Shown here piece after piece: positions 1-7,601 of a stretch of DNA of 16,220 nt (position 1 is the first letter of the stretch; every line of letters starts with the position of its first letter). A model generated the notes under the pieces. The model was given only the letters and a program-made list of their open reading frames with translations, searched no databases and was not told where the DNA came from. Origin of the DNA: Acidobacteriaceae bacterium (GTDB lineage: Bacteria; Acidobacteriota; Terriglobia; Terriglobales; Acidobacteriaceae). A program made the position numbers and the translations under genes. The stretch lies in assembly GCA_030042915.1 (NCBI GenBank), contig JASHYS010000275.1:1-16220 (forward strand). Direction: 5' to 3'.

Positions 1-208
1 TAGTTCCTACTCCCAGGCTCCTTACAATAGGAACTATAACATAATCTTGCGGAGGCCGACGGACGAGGCTTGCCACTCTGCATCACGCATGTTTGCTTTG
101 GGTCCCAAGCACAAACTTATCCAATTCGCGGAGCGCCAGAGCAGGTCGGGCGCATGTATCAATTCATATCACGACTGCGTTGTTATTGTTGCGCAACCCC
201 TAAGGGCC

Positions 209-224
209 TGCCGCAAAATAACAT
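209..224 (+). repeat. Left inverted repeat core of the IS
   Basis: The 16 bases tgccgcaaaataacat recur as an exact reverse complement at 1501-1516. They flank the transposase gene by 34 bases on this side. Confidence 0.85.
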
Positions 225-258
225 CTACTATTAGAATGTTTTATGCGATCCTGGTTGT

Positions 259-1482
259 ATGAATGCGACCAGGGTCAAGGAAGATATCGGCGTGTTCCGG
301 AAGGTCCTGGCCACTCTCAACGAGGCGCAACGGCGCTGGTTGGTGGGGCGTGAAGCGCTCCGGTTGGGACGCGGGGGCATTCAGCGCATGGTGGGAGCCA
401 GCGGTCTTTCGAAGCCAACCATCCTGAAGGGAATCCGTGAACTTCATGGCCAGCAAAGACTCTCTGCGGAGGAGGGGAGAGTACGGCAGCCCGGCGGAGG
501 GCGGAAACCGATTGAAGAGGGTGATCCGGGTTTTACGCGAGCACTGGAACGGGTGATGGATGAAAGCACAGTTGGCGATCCTATGTCTCCGTTGAAGTGG
601 AACAGCAAGTCGACCTACCAAATCCGGCAATACCTGGCAAGCCATGGTCATCGGGTCAGTGAGGACACCATCCAGCGACGACTTCGGAAACTCGACTACT
701 CGCTGCAGGCCAACCGGAAGGACAAGGAGGGCGAATCGCACGCCGACCGGGACCGGCAGTTTCGTTATATCAACGAGACCGCCAAGCGGTTTCTGAGGCG
801 CCGAGAGCCAGTGATTTTGGTGGACACCAAAAAGAAGGAGCGGGTAGGGAACTTCAAGAATAACGGGCGGAAATGGCGGAAGAAGCGTCAGGCGCCGAAG
901 GTAAACGTGTACGATTTCCCAAGTTTGGCCGAGGGCACGGCTATTCCCTACGGCGCCTACGACGTGCACCGCAATGAAGGGCTAGTGAACGTGGGAATGA
1001 CACACGACACGGCGGAGTTTGCCGTCGAAAGCATCCGGCGCTGGTGGCGGCAGTTCGGAGTTCGTCACTATCCCAATGCGAGGCGGTTGTTCATCTGCGC
1101 GGACAGCGGAGGAAGCAACGCTGCACGGAACCGGGCCTGGAAATATCACCTGCAAGAGTTCAGCGACGAGGCGGAATTGGAGATCGTGGTGGGGCACTAT
1201 CCGCCGGGGACGAGCAAGTGGAACAAGATCGAGCACCGGATGTTCTCCTTCATCAGCATGAACTGGAAAGGAGAGCCGCTGGTCAGTTTCGAAATTGTGG
1301 TCAACCTGATCAGCGCCACGAAAACGAACCAGGGGCTGCGCGTCAAAGCAGTCCTGGACAAGAGACGCTATGAAACCGGTGTCAAAATTAGCAGGGACCA
1401 GATGAAGACGCTGAATCTTCAGCCACACCGGCAGAACCCGGAGTGGAACTATTCGTTCTTCCCTCACGTCGGTCACTCGTAA
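259..1482 (+). CDS. ISAzo13 family transposase
   Basis: A 407-residue DDE transposase that would cut and rejoin the ends of its own element. The N-terminal third holds helix-turn-helix-like DNA-binding sequence (around residues 40-60, GASGLSKPTILKGIRELHG) followed by a basic linker with RQPGGGRK. The catalytic domain shows the expected acidic residues: D189 in VILVDTKKKE, D282 in LFICADSGGSN and E325 in SKWNKIEHRMFS. The last is a hallmark arrangement of the ISAzo13 group. Length matches the family and the frame is intact from the ATG at 259, so the element may still be active. No strong ribosome binding site precedes the ATG. The gene fills nearly the whole IS and has no operon partner. Confidence 0.93.
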   Translation: MNATRVKEDIGVFRKVLATLNEAQRRWLVGREALRLGRGGIQRMVGASGLSKPTILKGIRELHGQQRLSAEEGRVRQPGGGRKPIEEGDPGFTRALERVMDESTVGDPMSPLKWNSKSTYQIRQYLASHGHRVSEDTIQRRLRKLDYSLQANRKDKEGESHADRDRQFRYINETAKRFLRRREPVILVDTKKKERVGNFKNNGRKWRKKRQAPKVNVYDFPSLAEGTAIPYGAYDVHRNEGLVNVGMTHDTAEFAVESIRRWWRQFGVRHYPNARRLFICADSGGSNAARNRAWKYHLQEFSDEAELEIVVGHYPPGTSKWNKIEHRMFSFISMNWKGEPLVSFEIVVNLISATKTNQGLRVKAVLDKRRYETGVKISRDQMKTLNLQPHRQNPEWNYSFFPHVGHS

Positions 1483-1500
1483 ACCCTCAAAAAACGGTAA

Positions 1501-1516
1501 ATGTTATTTTGCGGCA
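1501..1516 (-). repeat. Right inverted repeat core of the IS
   Basis: The bases atgttattttgcggca are the exact reverse complement of the left core at 209-224. They start 18 bases after the transposase stop codon. Confidence 0.85.
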
Positions 1517-1620
1517 ATGCCTAAGTCAGTTGACGCGGCATGAACACACCTGGGGGTCTCACAGTCAACGTGGCGAGAAGAACCGGGATCACTTCCAGAA
1601 GCCCTGCAAAAGGAGGAGAG

Positions 1621-1642
1621 GATCACTCTTTCTCGAGTGATC
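1621..1642. other. 8-bp hairpin right of the IS
   Basis: GATCACTC and GAGTGATC form a perfect 8-bp stem around a 6-base loop. It lies about 100 bp downstream of the minus-strand PEP-CTERM gene, where a terminator could sit, but no T-tract follows on either strand. Apart from this hairpin I see nothing between 1525 and 1741. Confidence 0.3.
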
Positions 1643-1741
1643 TAGGGAATCAGCCGAGACCACGATCGCGACGGCCGGACCCGAGTGCCCATCGCTGAAT
1701 ATCCGAGAAAGTCGATCTCGGTTAAAACCGTTGCGAATTTG

Positions 1742-2437
1742 CTAGGCGCGGCTCCGGCGCTTCCGGAGGAGAAGACCGGTGAACAGGAGAACGGAGCCGA
1801 CCATCACGATGGAGCTAGGCTCAGGGATGTGGGGTGGGGGTGGCCCCGCCGGCGCAAAAGTATAGATAGCCTCGACGGTGCCGGATGCAGTCGTCGCCTC
1901 CGAAGCAGCTAGGTTGTTGCCACCACCCACGAAGGAGAATCCGTTCAATGTAGTGAAGCCGAGAGTGAACGTCCCCGTGGTGTCGTAAGGACTAATCGAC
2001 TCGCTGACAAGACCAGAGTCGAAAGCGGTCGATACGGGTGGAGGAATGGGAGCAGTTGAGCCGCCACCAGCGATCGTAAAAGTCGTTGGTCCAAAGGTAT
2101 TTAAGGCTATTGCAGGAATGGAAGAGGCGCCCGGTGCTGTGCCCGCACCACTAACTGTCCCGTCGGAGGTAAATATGAACGTCTCGGAGCCTGCGGCATT
2201 GTTTGTGATTGTGAGCGAGCTGATGGTTTCCGTAGCGTCAAACTCTATCTGGACGCCAGTCAAGACGTCGCCCGCCACAAATCCCGGCGCGCTCTCAAAG
2301 AAAGGGAGACTCGCGGTTTCGGTATTGTCCGTTGTAAAAGTGGGGATGGTATTTGTTACCGTGATCGTGCTCGCGATTGCCGTGCTCGCCAGACCGCTGA
2401 CCAGAAGTCCTGTCGCCAATAACTGTGTGAGTCTCAT
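1742..2437 (-). CDS. PEP-CTERM sorted surface protein, choice-of-anchor E-like
   Basis: A 231-residue exported protein with a PEP-CTERM sorting tail. A signal peptide (MRLTQLLATGLLVSGLASTA, cut after about residue 22) is followed by a Ser/Thr/Gly-rich beta domain. The C-terminus has IPEPSS at residues 204-209, then a hydrophobic segment and the basic tail RKRRSRA. That is the signature read by an exosortase, which would process the protein for surface or matrix display. The domain, with LTGVQIEFDATETISSLTI and TASGTVEAIYTF, resembles choice-of-anchor E proteins from memory of that family, not from a search. The ATG at 2437 puts the signal peptide at the N-terminus. An upstream TTG at 2467 would add ten unlikely residues. 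No clear Shine-Dalgarno is seen. No exosortase gene is in the window. Function is unknown. Confidence 0.85.
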   Translation of the reverse strand: MRLTQLLATGLLVSGLASTAIASTITVTNTIPTFTTDNTETASLPFFESAPGFVAGDVLTGVQIEFDATETISSLTITNNAAGSETFIFTSDGTVSGAGTAPGASSIPAIALNTFGPTTFTIAGGGSTAPIPPPVSTAFDSGLVSESISPYDTTGTFTLGFTTLNGFSFVGGGNNLAASEATTASGTVEAIYTFAPAGPPPPHIPEPSSIVMVGSVLLFTGLLLRKRRSRA

Positions 2438-2467
2438 AATCGTAATTCGGCCTATCCGCCCCCTCAA

Positions 2468-2986
2468 AGTTTCTGGTTACCCAAGCCCTCTCACTTTGAG
2501 GCAAATTTCAGCCACTTGCAAGGCTTAGTTGAAATAATACAAGGCCGTGGTGTAATAAAGATCACAAAACCATCTGTTAATTCTCAGAAATTGACTAAAA
2601 TTTGGTAACAATTGGCGGACACTTCGCCATTCCATCGCAACGATTATCTAAAGCTGTTTGCGACGGTTTTCGGTTCAGTGTACGAAAGAACAGCCCAGAG
2701 CAGCGTCAGGACGGCTACTTGATTTCCGCCCCTTCCCCTGACATTCCGGCTCCTATGAGGGCAATCGGCCACGGGACAAGCAAAATAGACCACAGCGTCA
2801 GCATGGATTTCACCCAAGTCTCTAGCGGGGGCGGGTCCACGGTTTGAAACATCTGTCTGGCTTAGCGTATCAAAAATTCTGAAAGACCCCATATCAATGC
2901 AAGCGGCCTCGCGAGATTTCCGAAATGCCGGTCTATCGCCCCTCACCCTAAGAACCCGAGCGAGGCAGGGCGATAGCGATGCCACG
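2468..2986. other. Spacer, AT-rich near the PEP-CTERM gene
   Basis: No supportable gene is seen in these 519 bases. Short open frames exist on both strands, but their translations lack any motif and overlap each other. Bases 2520-2620 are much richer in A and T than the rest of the window and lie upstream of the minus-strand PEP-CTERM gene, so its promoter is probably here. A TATTAT -10-like hexamer lies on the minus strand at 2539-2534, but no good -35 partner is found at 16-18 bases. Confidence 0.5.
2933..2976. repeat. 9-bp inverted repeat
   Basis: CTATCGCCC (2933-2941) and GGGCGATAG (2968-2976) are exact inverted repeats around 26 bases. They lie just beyond the stop of the minus-strand reading frame ending at 2987, in the position of a terminator, but no T-tract follows. 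Confidence 0.35.
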
Positions 2987-3242
2987 CTACGCCTTATTCT
3001 TAGCCTGCGCCTCCGCTTGGGCCGCCTGAAACAACGCCTTCATGTATGCAAACCCATACGCACGCTTGCAGTCTAACCGAACCCCGGGGCCGTCCGGGTC
3101 GGCCGACCCGATGACCAAGCAAGCCCGCGGTGCCCTTCCGCAGCGTGCTCGCATCGCCAGGCGCTAAGCGCAGATCGATGCGCGGATCAGCAACCGCGGC
3201 CTCAGTAGTGGAGAATTCTGGAATCTCAAGCCTGATGAGCAC
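2987..3242 (-). pseudogene. Frameshifted small gene of unknown function
   Basis: Two overlapping minus-strand frames join into one plausible protein of about 84 residues. The first part starts at a GTG at 3242 with AGGA about 7 bases upstream. It reads MLIRLEIPEFSTTEA through STLRKGTAGLL. Skipping one base near 3113 continues as VIGSADPDGPGVRLDCKRAY and ends in QAEAQAKNKA before a stop at 2987-2989. The joined C-terminal part has the charged, helix-like composition of a real protein. I do not recognise the family. It lies downstream of a terminator for the neighbouring secreted-protein gene, so it would be a separate transcription unit. A sequencing indel is the alternative to a broken gene. 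Confidence 0.45.
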
Positions 3243-3268
3243 AACGAAGTCCTATCAATTCGGCTCAC

Positions 3269-3302
3269 AAAAACGGAGGCCGCCTCCTCAAGGGGGGCGG
3301 CC
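3269..3302 (-). terminator. Rho-independent terminator of the secreted repeat protein gene
   Basis: On the minus strand a GC-rich hairpin pairs ggccgccccc with ggaggcggcc (one G-T pair) around a 5-base loop at 3302-3278. It is followed by tccg and five T residues (3273-3269). It starts about 65 bases after the stop codon of the minus-strand gene ending at 3368. The 4-base gap before the T-tract makes it slightly atypical. Confidence 0.6.
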
Positions 3303-3367
3303 CGCATGTGTTCGCTCGTGGGAATCTAACCTGCCGAAGGGGCACTGCTGAGTGCGTTCTCGATCTG

Positions 3368-4582
3368 TTACTTCCCGATCAGGTGGCCAAACCAGTATTC
3401 CGTCGTCGTGGCACTCCCGCAAGCGGTTTCATGCGTCTCGGTTACGCTCACCTGCGAGGGAGGAGCGTGTCCGTCCCAGGCAAGCGCAACCGACGGGTAA
3501 CAGCCAGTGCCATAAGCAATGTTCGTGTTAAGTGTCCCGGAAGTTGTCGCGCTCCAGGTGATTGAGGTGGGCGAGGCTCCGTCCAAAAAGCCGACACTGT
3601 ACACCAGCGACCCCGTGCCCTCGTCCACCTGGTGCGCCTCCACCAGGACTCGACCGGGGACCCACAAGTCGGTTCCGTCTCCATATACCGAAACAGTCGG
3701 ATTGTAGCCGCTGCCGTAGGTGCTCGGTGCGGTCCAGGCGATGGTCGACGTGGCTGTGTTCACGGCCCCGATTGCATACCACAGTGTTCCCCCGCCGCCC
3801 TGGGCAACCAAGACCACCTGGTTGTCGGCAATCGAGACGGTCGGCGCATAGCCCTGGCTCACGCCGCTGCTGTCGAACGGAAGCGATGGGCCCCAGCTGA
3901 TCGATGGCGAAGCACCGAGAGTGAGAATGCCAACGTGGTAGTAAAGAGTGGACAGGCCTGCCCCTGTTTGATGGACTTCCACGACGGTCGCGCGGGCGAG
4001 GTCCGTACCGGCCGGCCCTAAATTGTTGTCGGCGGCGACGGTGGGATTATAACCGGTGTCGACTGGCCACGCGCCGCAACCTCTGGGATATGGGCCACAG
4101 GTCCAGGGGCCTGGAGCCAACTGACTTGCGGAACCCCAGTTGATATCGGTCGCCGAAGTAACCGGGTTGCCAATGCTGCCGATCTGAAACCACAAGGAGC
4201 TTCCGCTGTCTTGCCCGCCCTGATGCACTTCGATTGCCCTGTCATAGTCGTTCGCGCCGCTAAAGGCCAGCGCGATCGATGGTGCTTCGCCGATCTGCAG
4301 CGAGGGGCCATAAATAGGGTAGATATCGCCCGTCCAGGCCACCTTTTCGGGTGAGGTGGGTTGATACGGTCCAAGCTCGTTTTCGAATGCGCTGAAGCCG
4401 GTGCCCGTCCCGGCGATCGTCGCAACAATATTCTGGCCGTCCGAAGCGACTTTGGGTATATAGCCGGTGAAACCACCGATGCTCTTTCCGGGCACCCCCC
4501 AGTAGATCGTGACGTCTTGTGCCTTGATTCCACCTGCCAGCAGCAGCGCCGCCAGGCCCATTGTTAATGCAACGTTCTTCAT
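3368..4582 (-). CDS. Secreted protein with propeller-like repeats
   Basis: A 404-residue exported protein of unknown function. The signal peptide is MKNVALTMGLAALLLAGGIKA, ending before about residue 22. The mature part has about five degenerate repeats of roughly 60 residues. Each runs as G-Y-x-P-T-V, a short strand pair, (V/I)EVHQ or similar, a Gly/Ser turn, LWY-x-(I/V)G, then ITWG/ISWG. Copies include IEVHQGGQDSG, VVEVHQTGAG, VLVEAHQVDEGTG and VTETHETACG. Such strand-rich repeats with Trp and Gly suggest a beta-propeller, perhaps a binding protein, but no ligand can be named. The start is well supported: GGAGG lies 9 bases before the ATG at 4582. Four Cys residues (two in the CGPYPRGC stretch, two near the C-terminus) could form disulphides outside the cell. 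A terminator lies downstream. Confidence 0.8.
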   Translation of the reverse strand: MKNVALTMGLAALLLAGGIKAQDVTIYWGVPGKSIGGFTGYIPKVASDGQNIVATIAGTGTGFSAFENELGPYQPTSPEKVAWTGDIYPIYGPSLQIGEAPSIALAFSGANDYDRAIEVHQGGQDSGSSLWFQIGSIGNPVTSATDINWGSASQLAPGPWTCGPYPRGCGAWPVDTGYNPTVAADNNLGPAGTDLARATVVEVHQTGAGLSTLYYHVGILTLGASPSISWGPSLPFDSSGVSQGYAPTVSIADNQVVLVAQGGGGTLWYAIGAVNTATSTIAWTAPSTYGSGYNPTVSVYGDGTDLWVPGRVLVEAHQVDEGTGSLVYSVGFLDGASPTSITWSATTSGTLNTNIAYGTGCYPSVALAWDGHAPPSQVSVTETHETACGSATTTEYWFGHLIGK

Positions 4583-4758
4583 AAGAGTGTTCCTCCGTTG
4601 ATTCTTTCAGGACAAACCGAGCGAAGGTGCGCACCGCTTAAGTGGCGCCGCCCTGGAACTGCCCTCATCTTCAAGGGCGGAAAACGCGGGCGAAAACTGT
4701 AAGGGCAGGAAAAGCATTCATCGGTGCCACGGCATCGCATCTGCCACGAAAAGTGGGC

Positions 4759-5451
4759 TTATCGAAAACCATTCGCCACGCTCGCCGATGCAAGCGACTC
4801 AGATTCACGTTGCGAACTACGGCTACTCGCGGGCGGCTTCGGCATTCCCGCCTGGCACACGCGCCGCACCGTGCGCACTGTGGTGCCCAACTCGGCCGCT
4901 ATCTGGCGCCAGCTACGGCCTGCCTCACGCAGCTCGAGTACCCGTGCTCGGTTAAATACAGCCCTGGGCCGGCCGATCGCTCTCCCGGACTTCGTGCCGT
5001 GCGTGCGGGCGTAGTCCATTCCCGAAACCACGCCCTCGCGAATGACATTCCGTTCCAGCTCGGCCATGGCGCCGATAATCGTGAACATCGCCTTACCCAT
5101 GGGCGTGCTGGTGTCCAAGGCCTCCTGGTGGCTGACGAAATCGATACCGAGGCTGCGAAATTCTGCGAGAGCCGTGACAAGCTGCTCAACGCTGCGCGCG
5201 AATCGATCGAAGCGCCAGACCAGCACCACATCGAACGCGCCGCGGCGCACATCGGCCATCAGGGCCTTTAGGCCTGGCCGGTCGGCCTTGGCGCCGCTCA
5301 TGCGATCGCTGTACACGCGCTCGACACTCCAGCCCCGCTGCTCTGCCATCTGACGCAGCGGCACTTCCTGGACCTCAGGATTCTGCTCGAAGGCGCCGGC
5401 ATCGCGCGTGCGAAGGTTCGTCGACACGCGGACGTACAGAGCGGCGCGCAT
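4759..5451 (-). CDS. Small serine recombinase (resolvase/invertase family)
   Basis: A 230-residue site-specific recombinase. The catalytic domain opens with MRAALYVRVS, with the nucleophile expected at S10. It continues through MSGAKADRPGLKALM and the arginine motif WRFDRFARS (R80, D82, R83, R86), DTSTPMGKAMFTIIGAMAELER (E helix) and GRPRAVF. A C-terminal helix-turn-helix follows (about residues 170-198, LREAGRSWRQIAAELGTTVRTVRR). Order and length match DNA invertases/resolvases. The frame runs open far upstream, but the family N-terminus begins exactly at the ATG at 5451, so the extension is not coding. No strong ribosome binding site is seen. It is transcribed away from the phage-like genes at 5725 onward and may be a second recombination module of the island or a separate insertion. 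Confidence 0.93.
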   Translation of the reverse strand: MRAALYVRVSTNLRTRDAGAFEQNPEVQEVPLRQMAEQRGWSVERVYSDRMSGAKADRPGLKALMADVRRGAFDVVLVWRFDRFARSVEQLVTALAEFRSLGIDFVSHQEALDTSTPMGKAMFTIIGAMAELERNVIREGVVSGMDYARTHGTKSGRAIGRPRAVFNRARVLELREAGRSWRQIAAELGTTVRTVRRVCQAGMPKPPASSRSSQRESESLASASVANGFR

Positions 5452-5724
5452 GCAGCCTGGCGTCACTGCGCTGAACTCCGCGGCCGGCAGTTCACCACGT
5501 GCAGCCCGGAACGCGTTTCCGCGGCGACCGGCCTTCGGCGAAGCTGCGCGTGAGCTGCTTCGCGGTTCCGCAGCACAGCCAGCACGCGGGCCCGGGTCGC
5601 CGGCGCGCCGTAGCTCGCTAATGACACACGGAAACGAAATCAAAACTTCCAATTTTTCGCAGCGGTTTTTGCTCGCGCGGATGATACCATCAGTTCCGAT
5701 GAGTGGGCGTTTTCGGTGGAAAAT

Positions 5725-6243
5725 ATGGCTCCTTTGAAAAACTCCAGGCACGAGCATTTTGCACAGCTTGTTGCATCCGGCCAAAGTCCAACAAAAGCTT
5801 ACACTTTGGCGGGCTACTCCGAGAAGGGCGCACACGCCAGTGCTAACCGACTGCTACGCGTTGCTACAGTCAGCGCAAGGGTCACTGAGCTTCAAAAGGC
5901 AGTGTCGGAGCGCGCCGTCGAAAAGGCCTCTGTTGATCGCGCCTGGGTACTCGCCCAACTCCGCGAGAACGCCGAACGGGCGATGCAGGCGGTCGAAGTG
6001 CTGGACAGCAAGGGCAAGCCGACCGGCGAATTCCGCTACGAGGGTGGAGTCGCAAACCGGGCCCTTGAGCTAATCGGGAAAGAACTCGGCATGTTCCGCG
6101 AGCGTCTGGAGATTAACTTCCTGGACAAGTTATTCGAGCGCATGACAGCCGATGAGCTCGATCTCTACGCCCGGACCGGCGCGCTCCCTGTGTGGTTCCA
6201 GTTCGCAACGTCTGGCACGGGAGCAAGCGATGCAGCAGCATGA
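5725..6243 (+). CDS. Terminase small subunit-like protein
   Basis: A 172-residue protein. The N-terminal 60 residues follow the Terminase_2 small-subunit pattern: HEHFAQLVASGQSPTKAYTL, then AGYSEKGAHASANRLL and VATVSARVTELQ. This is the helix-turn-helix that lets the small subunit recognise phage DNA and recruit the large packaging ATPase. A helical middle and a C-terminus with DELDLYARTGALP follow. The ATG at 5725 has GGTGG a few bases upstream; a GTG at 5716 is an alternative. The gene starts a plus-strand run and overlaps the next gene by 14 bases. No large terminase gene follows, which is unusual for a prophage but is known for phage satellites that carry their own small subunit. The family call is from pattern memory and is strong at the N-terminus only. 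Confidence 0.75.
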   Translation: MAPLKNSRHEHFAQLVASGQSPTKAYTLAGYSEKGAHASANRLLRVATVSARVTELQKAVSERAVEKASVDRAWVLAQLRENAERAMQAVEVLDSKGKPTGEFRYEGGVANRALELIGKELGMFRERLEINFLDKLFERMTADELDLYARTGALPVWFQFATSGTGASDAAA

Positions 6244-6607
6244 GCATCAGAATCGCGGGCGGCAGCTTTCAGGACCGCGACCGGGTGAGTTTCCTATCGG
6301 GTCGGAGCTTTCCCGAGCCCCGGCGCGGGCCATGCTCGATGCAAGAGCGGCAGTGTCGCAGCAAGAGCAACAGCTCGTGCTCGTGACGAGAATGGACCGC
6401 GAACTCGCACTGGATGGGGACGCGTGCGTCCAGATCCTCCGTGAGTGCGGCTTCATGCCCGCCGGCCCCATCGGTGTTGTGAGGTTCGATAAGATCCCGG
6501 ACGGCCTGAACGCGGAGGAAACGGAGAAATTTCTGACGGAGAAGGGCAAGGAGATCTGCTCACCATCGGGCGAGGCCACCACGGTGGTGTACCAAAAAGC
6601 ATTATGA
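6230..6607 (+). CDS. Hypothetical protein coupled to the terminase-like gene
   Basis: A 125-residue protein without a family I recognise. The ATG at 6230 lies inside the end of the upstream gene (14-base overlap), with GGGAG 6 bases upstream, so a start here is well supported and translation is probably coupled. An upstream start in the same frame at 6152 would run through the terminase-like gene and is rejected. The first 35 residues are Gln/Arg/Gly-rich and probably disordered. The rest has helix-forming stretches (AAVSQQEQQLVLVTRMDREL) and a compact end around GPIGVVRFDKIPDGL and AEETEKFLTEKGKEI. Its stop overlaps the next start as ATGA. Confidence 0.7.
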   Translation: MQQHEHQNRGRQLSGPRPGEFPIGSELSRAPARAMLDARAAVSQQEQQLVLVTRMDRELALDGDACVQILRECGFMPAGPIGVVRFDKIPDGLNAEETEKFLTEKGKEICSPSGEATTVVYQKAL

Positions 6608-6735
6608 AAACGAACAAACCGACGATTGAAAACATAGCCGCTTTTCTTCGCAAAAAGATTGACGCAACGGGAAGCAAACCGCGCCAAGGTGGCCTTAAGC
6701 TGCTTCCAGCGCCAACGAAATCCAACGGGGACTGA
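6604..6735 (+). CDS. Small basic protein, ATGA-coupled
   Basis: A 43-residue open frame starting at the ATG in ATGA at 6604, which overlaps the stop of the gene before it. It begins MKTNKPTIENIAAFLRKKID and ends in KLLPAPTKSNGD, with many Lys residues and one amphipathic helix. The exact stop-start overlap is the main evidence that it is translated. The next coding-like frame begins one base out of phase at the stop codon, so this may be the N-terminal half of a single protein of about 109 residues split by an indel. No family recognised. Confidence 0.5.
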   Translation: MKTNKPTIENIAAFLRKKIDATGSKPRQGGLKLLPAPTKSNGD

Positions 6736-6932
6736 CCCGCCGGCCTGACCTCCAACCACCAGCCGCGCCCGCAGAGCCAGCGCAAGTCGCTACCCAGACC
6801 TGGCTCGTATGCTCAGCGTGCAACCAGCAGTTACTGGACACCGAGTTCAAGTCGGAGGCTCGGAGCGCATTCGAGGCGTATCAGCAGGCCCAGCGCGGTG
6901 GCCGGCAGATTGCGCTGGGGTTCGGCGCGTGA
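6732..6932 (+). CDS. Coding-like frame without a normal start codon
   Basis: This frame reads a Pro/Ala-rich linker (DLQPPAAPAEPAQVATQ), then WLVCSACNQQLLDTEF and a charged helix (SEARSAFEAYQQAQRGG), stopping at 6930-6932. It looks real in composition and has one CxxC pair that could be half of a metal site. No ATG, GTG or TTG occurs in frame after the preceding in-frame stop. The only near-cognate start at the right place is CTG at 6732, which overlaps the TGA of the 43-residue frame (CTGA) and follows GGGG. Either it is translated by reinitiation at CTG, or it is the C-terminal half of the preceding small gene after a one-base frame change. Confidence 0.4.
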   Translation: MTRRPDLQPPAAPAEPAQVATQTWLVCSACNQQLLDTEFKSEARSAFEAYQQAQRGGRQIALGFGA

Positions 6933-6981
6933 ACTACGCTCCAGGCCGGGAGCACCTTCCCACTGGTAAACTGGTAACGCC

Positions 6982-7230
6982 ATGGCCCTCGAACAAGAGC
7001 TGAACACTTTTGAGGCGCTCAAAGCCGAGTTACTGAAAACGCATTCTGGCAAGTTTGCGCTAATCAAGGGCAACGAGTTTGTTGGCGCATTCGACACCGC
7101 CGCAAATGCCTACGAGGCCGGCGTTAAGCGCTTCGGCCGGGAAGCATTCCTTGTAAAGCGCATCAGCACGGAGGAAGAGGTCTACCATAACCAGGCGCTA
7201 GCGTTGGGGCTCATGAATGCCCGTATTTAG
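6982..7230 (+). CDS. Small conserved-type protein paired with an aspartic protease gene
   Basis: An 82-residue protein. Residues 10-60 carry LKAELLKTHSGKFALIKGNE, FVGAFDTAANAYEAG and REAFLVKRIS. This is a beta-alpha-beta pattern like small domains such as DUF5678, in which a strand is followed by a helix ending near a second strand. That resemblance is loose. The ATG at 6982 is the only good start. Its end overlaps the start of the next gene, an aspartic-protease remnant, by 14 bases. From memory, proteins of this size often precede retropepsin-like protease genes in soil bacteria, so the two may work as a pair. Here the partner is broken. Confidence 0.65.
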   Translation: MALEQELNTFEALKAELLKTHSGKFALIKGNEFVGAFDTAANAYEAGVKRFGREAFLVKRISTEEEVYHNQALALGLMNARI

Positions 7231-7601
7231 TTTCTTTCATTGGGAAGCAGAGGGCGGCGATCAGCTCGAACCCCACGGGCCACTTATTCAGGTGGAGATT
7301 GGGCTTCCTGGTGCATTGGACAGCCGTTCATGAGCAAAGTTTGCTGGATCTCGGAGTGCAGCCAATCGATGCCATCCCGACACGAACTCCAGCCGGCGCC
7401 GGGCGCTCTTTTGTCTACCCAACCAAGGTTTCATTTCCAGGACTGCAGGTGGCCGGGTTGCCAATGGACAGGGTAATAGGTAGCGAGCTTAAGTGGCACC
7501 TCCCAGACGGACGTGATGTCATAATGCTGCTAGGCCGCGATCTGCTTAAGTATTTCCTGCTGATTTATAACGGTAAAACATCCGAGGTGACTCTGGCGTT
7601 C
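7217..7601 (+). pseudogene. Retropepsin-like aspartic protease remnant, active site deleted
   Basis: Two frames together cover a retroviral-like aspartic protease of the single-domain bacterial type. From the ATG at 7217 the first frame reads MPVFSFFHWEAEGG through PLIQVEIGLPGAL, then stops at 7333. From about 7317 another frame continues TAVHEQSLLDLGVQPIDAIP, VYPTKVSFPGLQV and VIGSELKW. It ends with the family C-terminus VIMLLGRDLLKYFLLIYNG and SEVTLAF. In the family a linker and the catalytic D(T/S)GA motif stand between these halves. Here the strand before it joins directly to the residues just after it, so roughly 25 residues including the catalytic Asp are missing and the frame is shifted at the junction. 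The frame also runs on past the usual end at 7601 without a stop. The product cannot be an active protease. Confidence 0.65.

Larger units (their letters stand above)
204..1521 (+). mobile_element. Complete ISAzo13-type insertion sequence
   Basis: A single transposase gene lies between imperfect terminal inverted repeats. The left end (from 204) and the reverse complement of the right end (to 1521) share a perfect 16-base core, tgccgcaaaataacat, 5 bases in from each proposed tip. The outer tip bases match only partly. The trinucleotide TAA lies directly outside both tips (201-203 and 1522-1524) and is read as a possible 3-bp target duplication. The element would then be 1,318 bp. Tip positions are inferred from symmetry. 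The family assignment rests on the transposase. Confidence 0.82.

Noticed and set aside
2499..2515. Sigma-54-like GG...GC promoter on the minus strand upstream of the PEP-CTERM gene
   Set aside because: The tggctgaaatttgc stretch has 9, not 10, bases between GG and GC. The -24/-12 spacing is strict, so it is unlikely to work.
5588..5630. Possible left copy of the tRNA-Val site (gggcccg... and tgacacacgg)
   Set aside because: The pieces do not fold as a tRNA and are not in register with the 13057-13106 sequence; chance similarity.
5452..5835. Long N-terminal extension of the serine recombinase
   Set aside because: The family N-terminus starts at the ATG at 5451. The upstream frame is antisense to the terminase-like gene start and has no family-like sequence.
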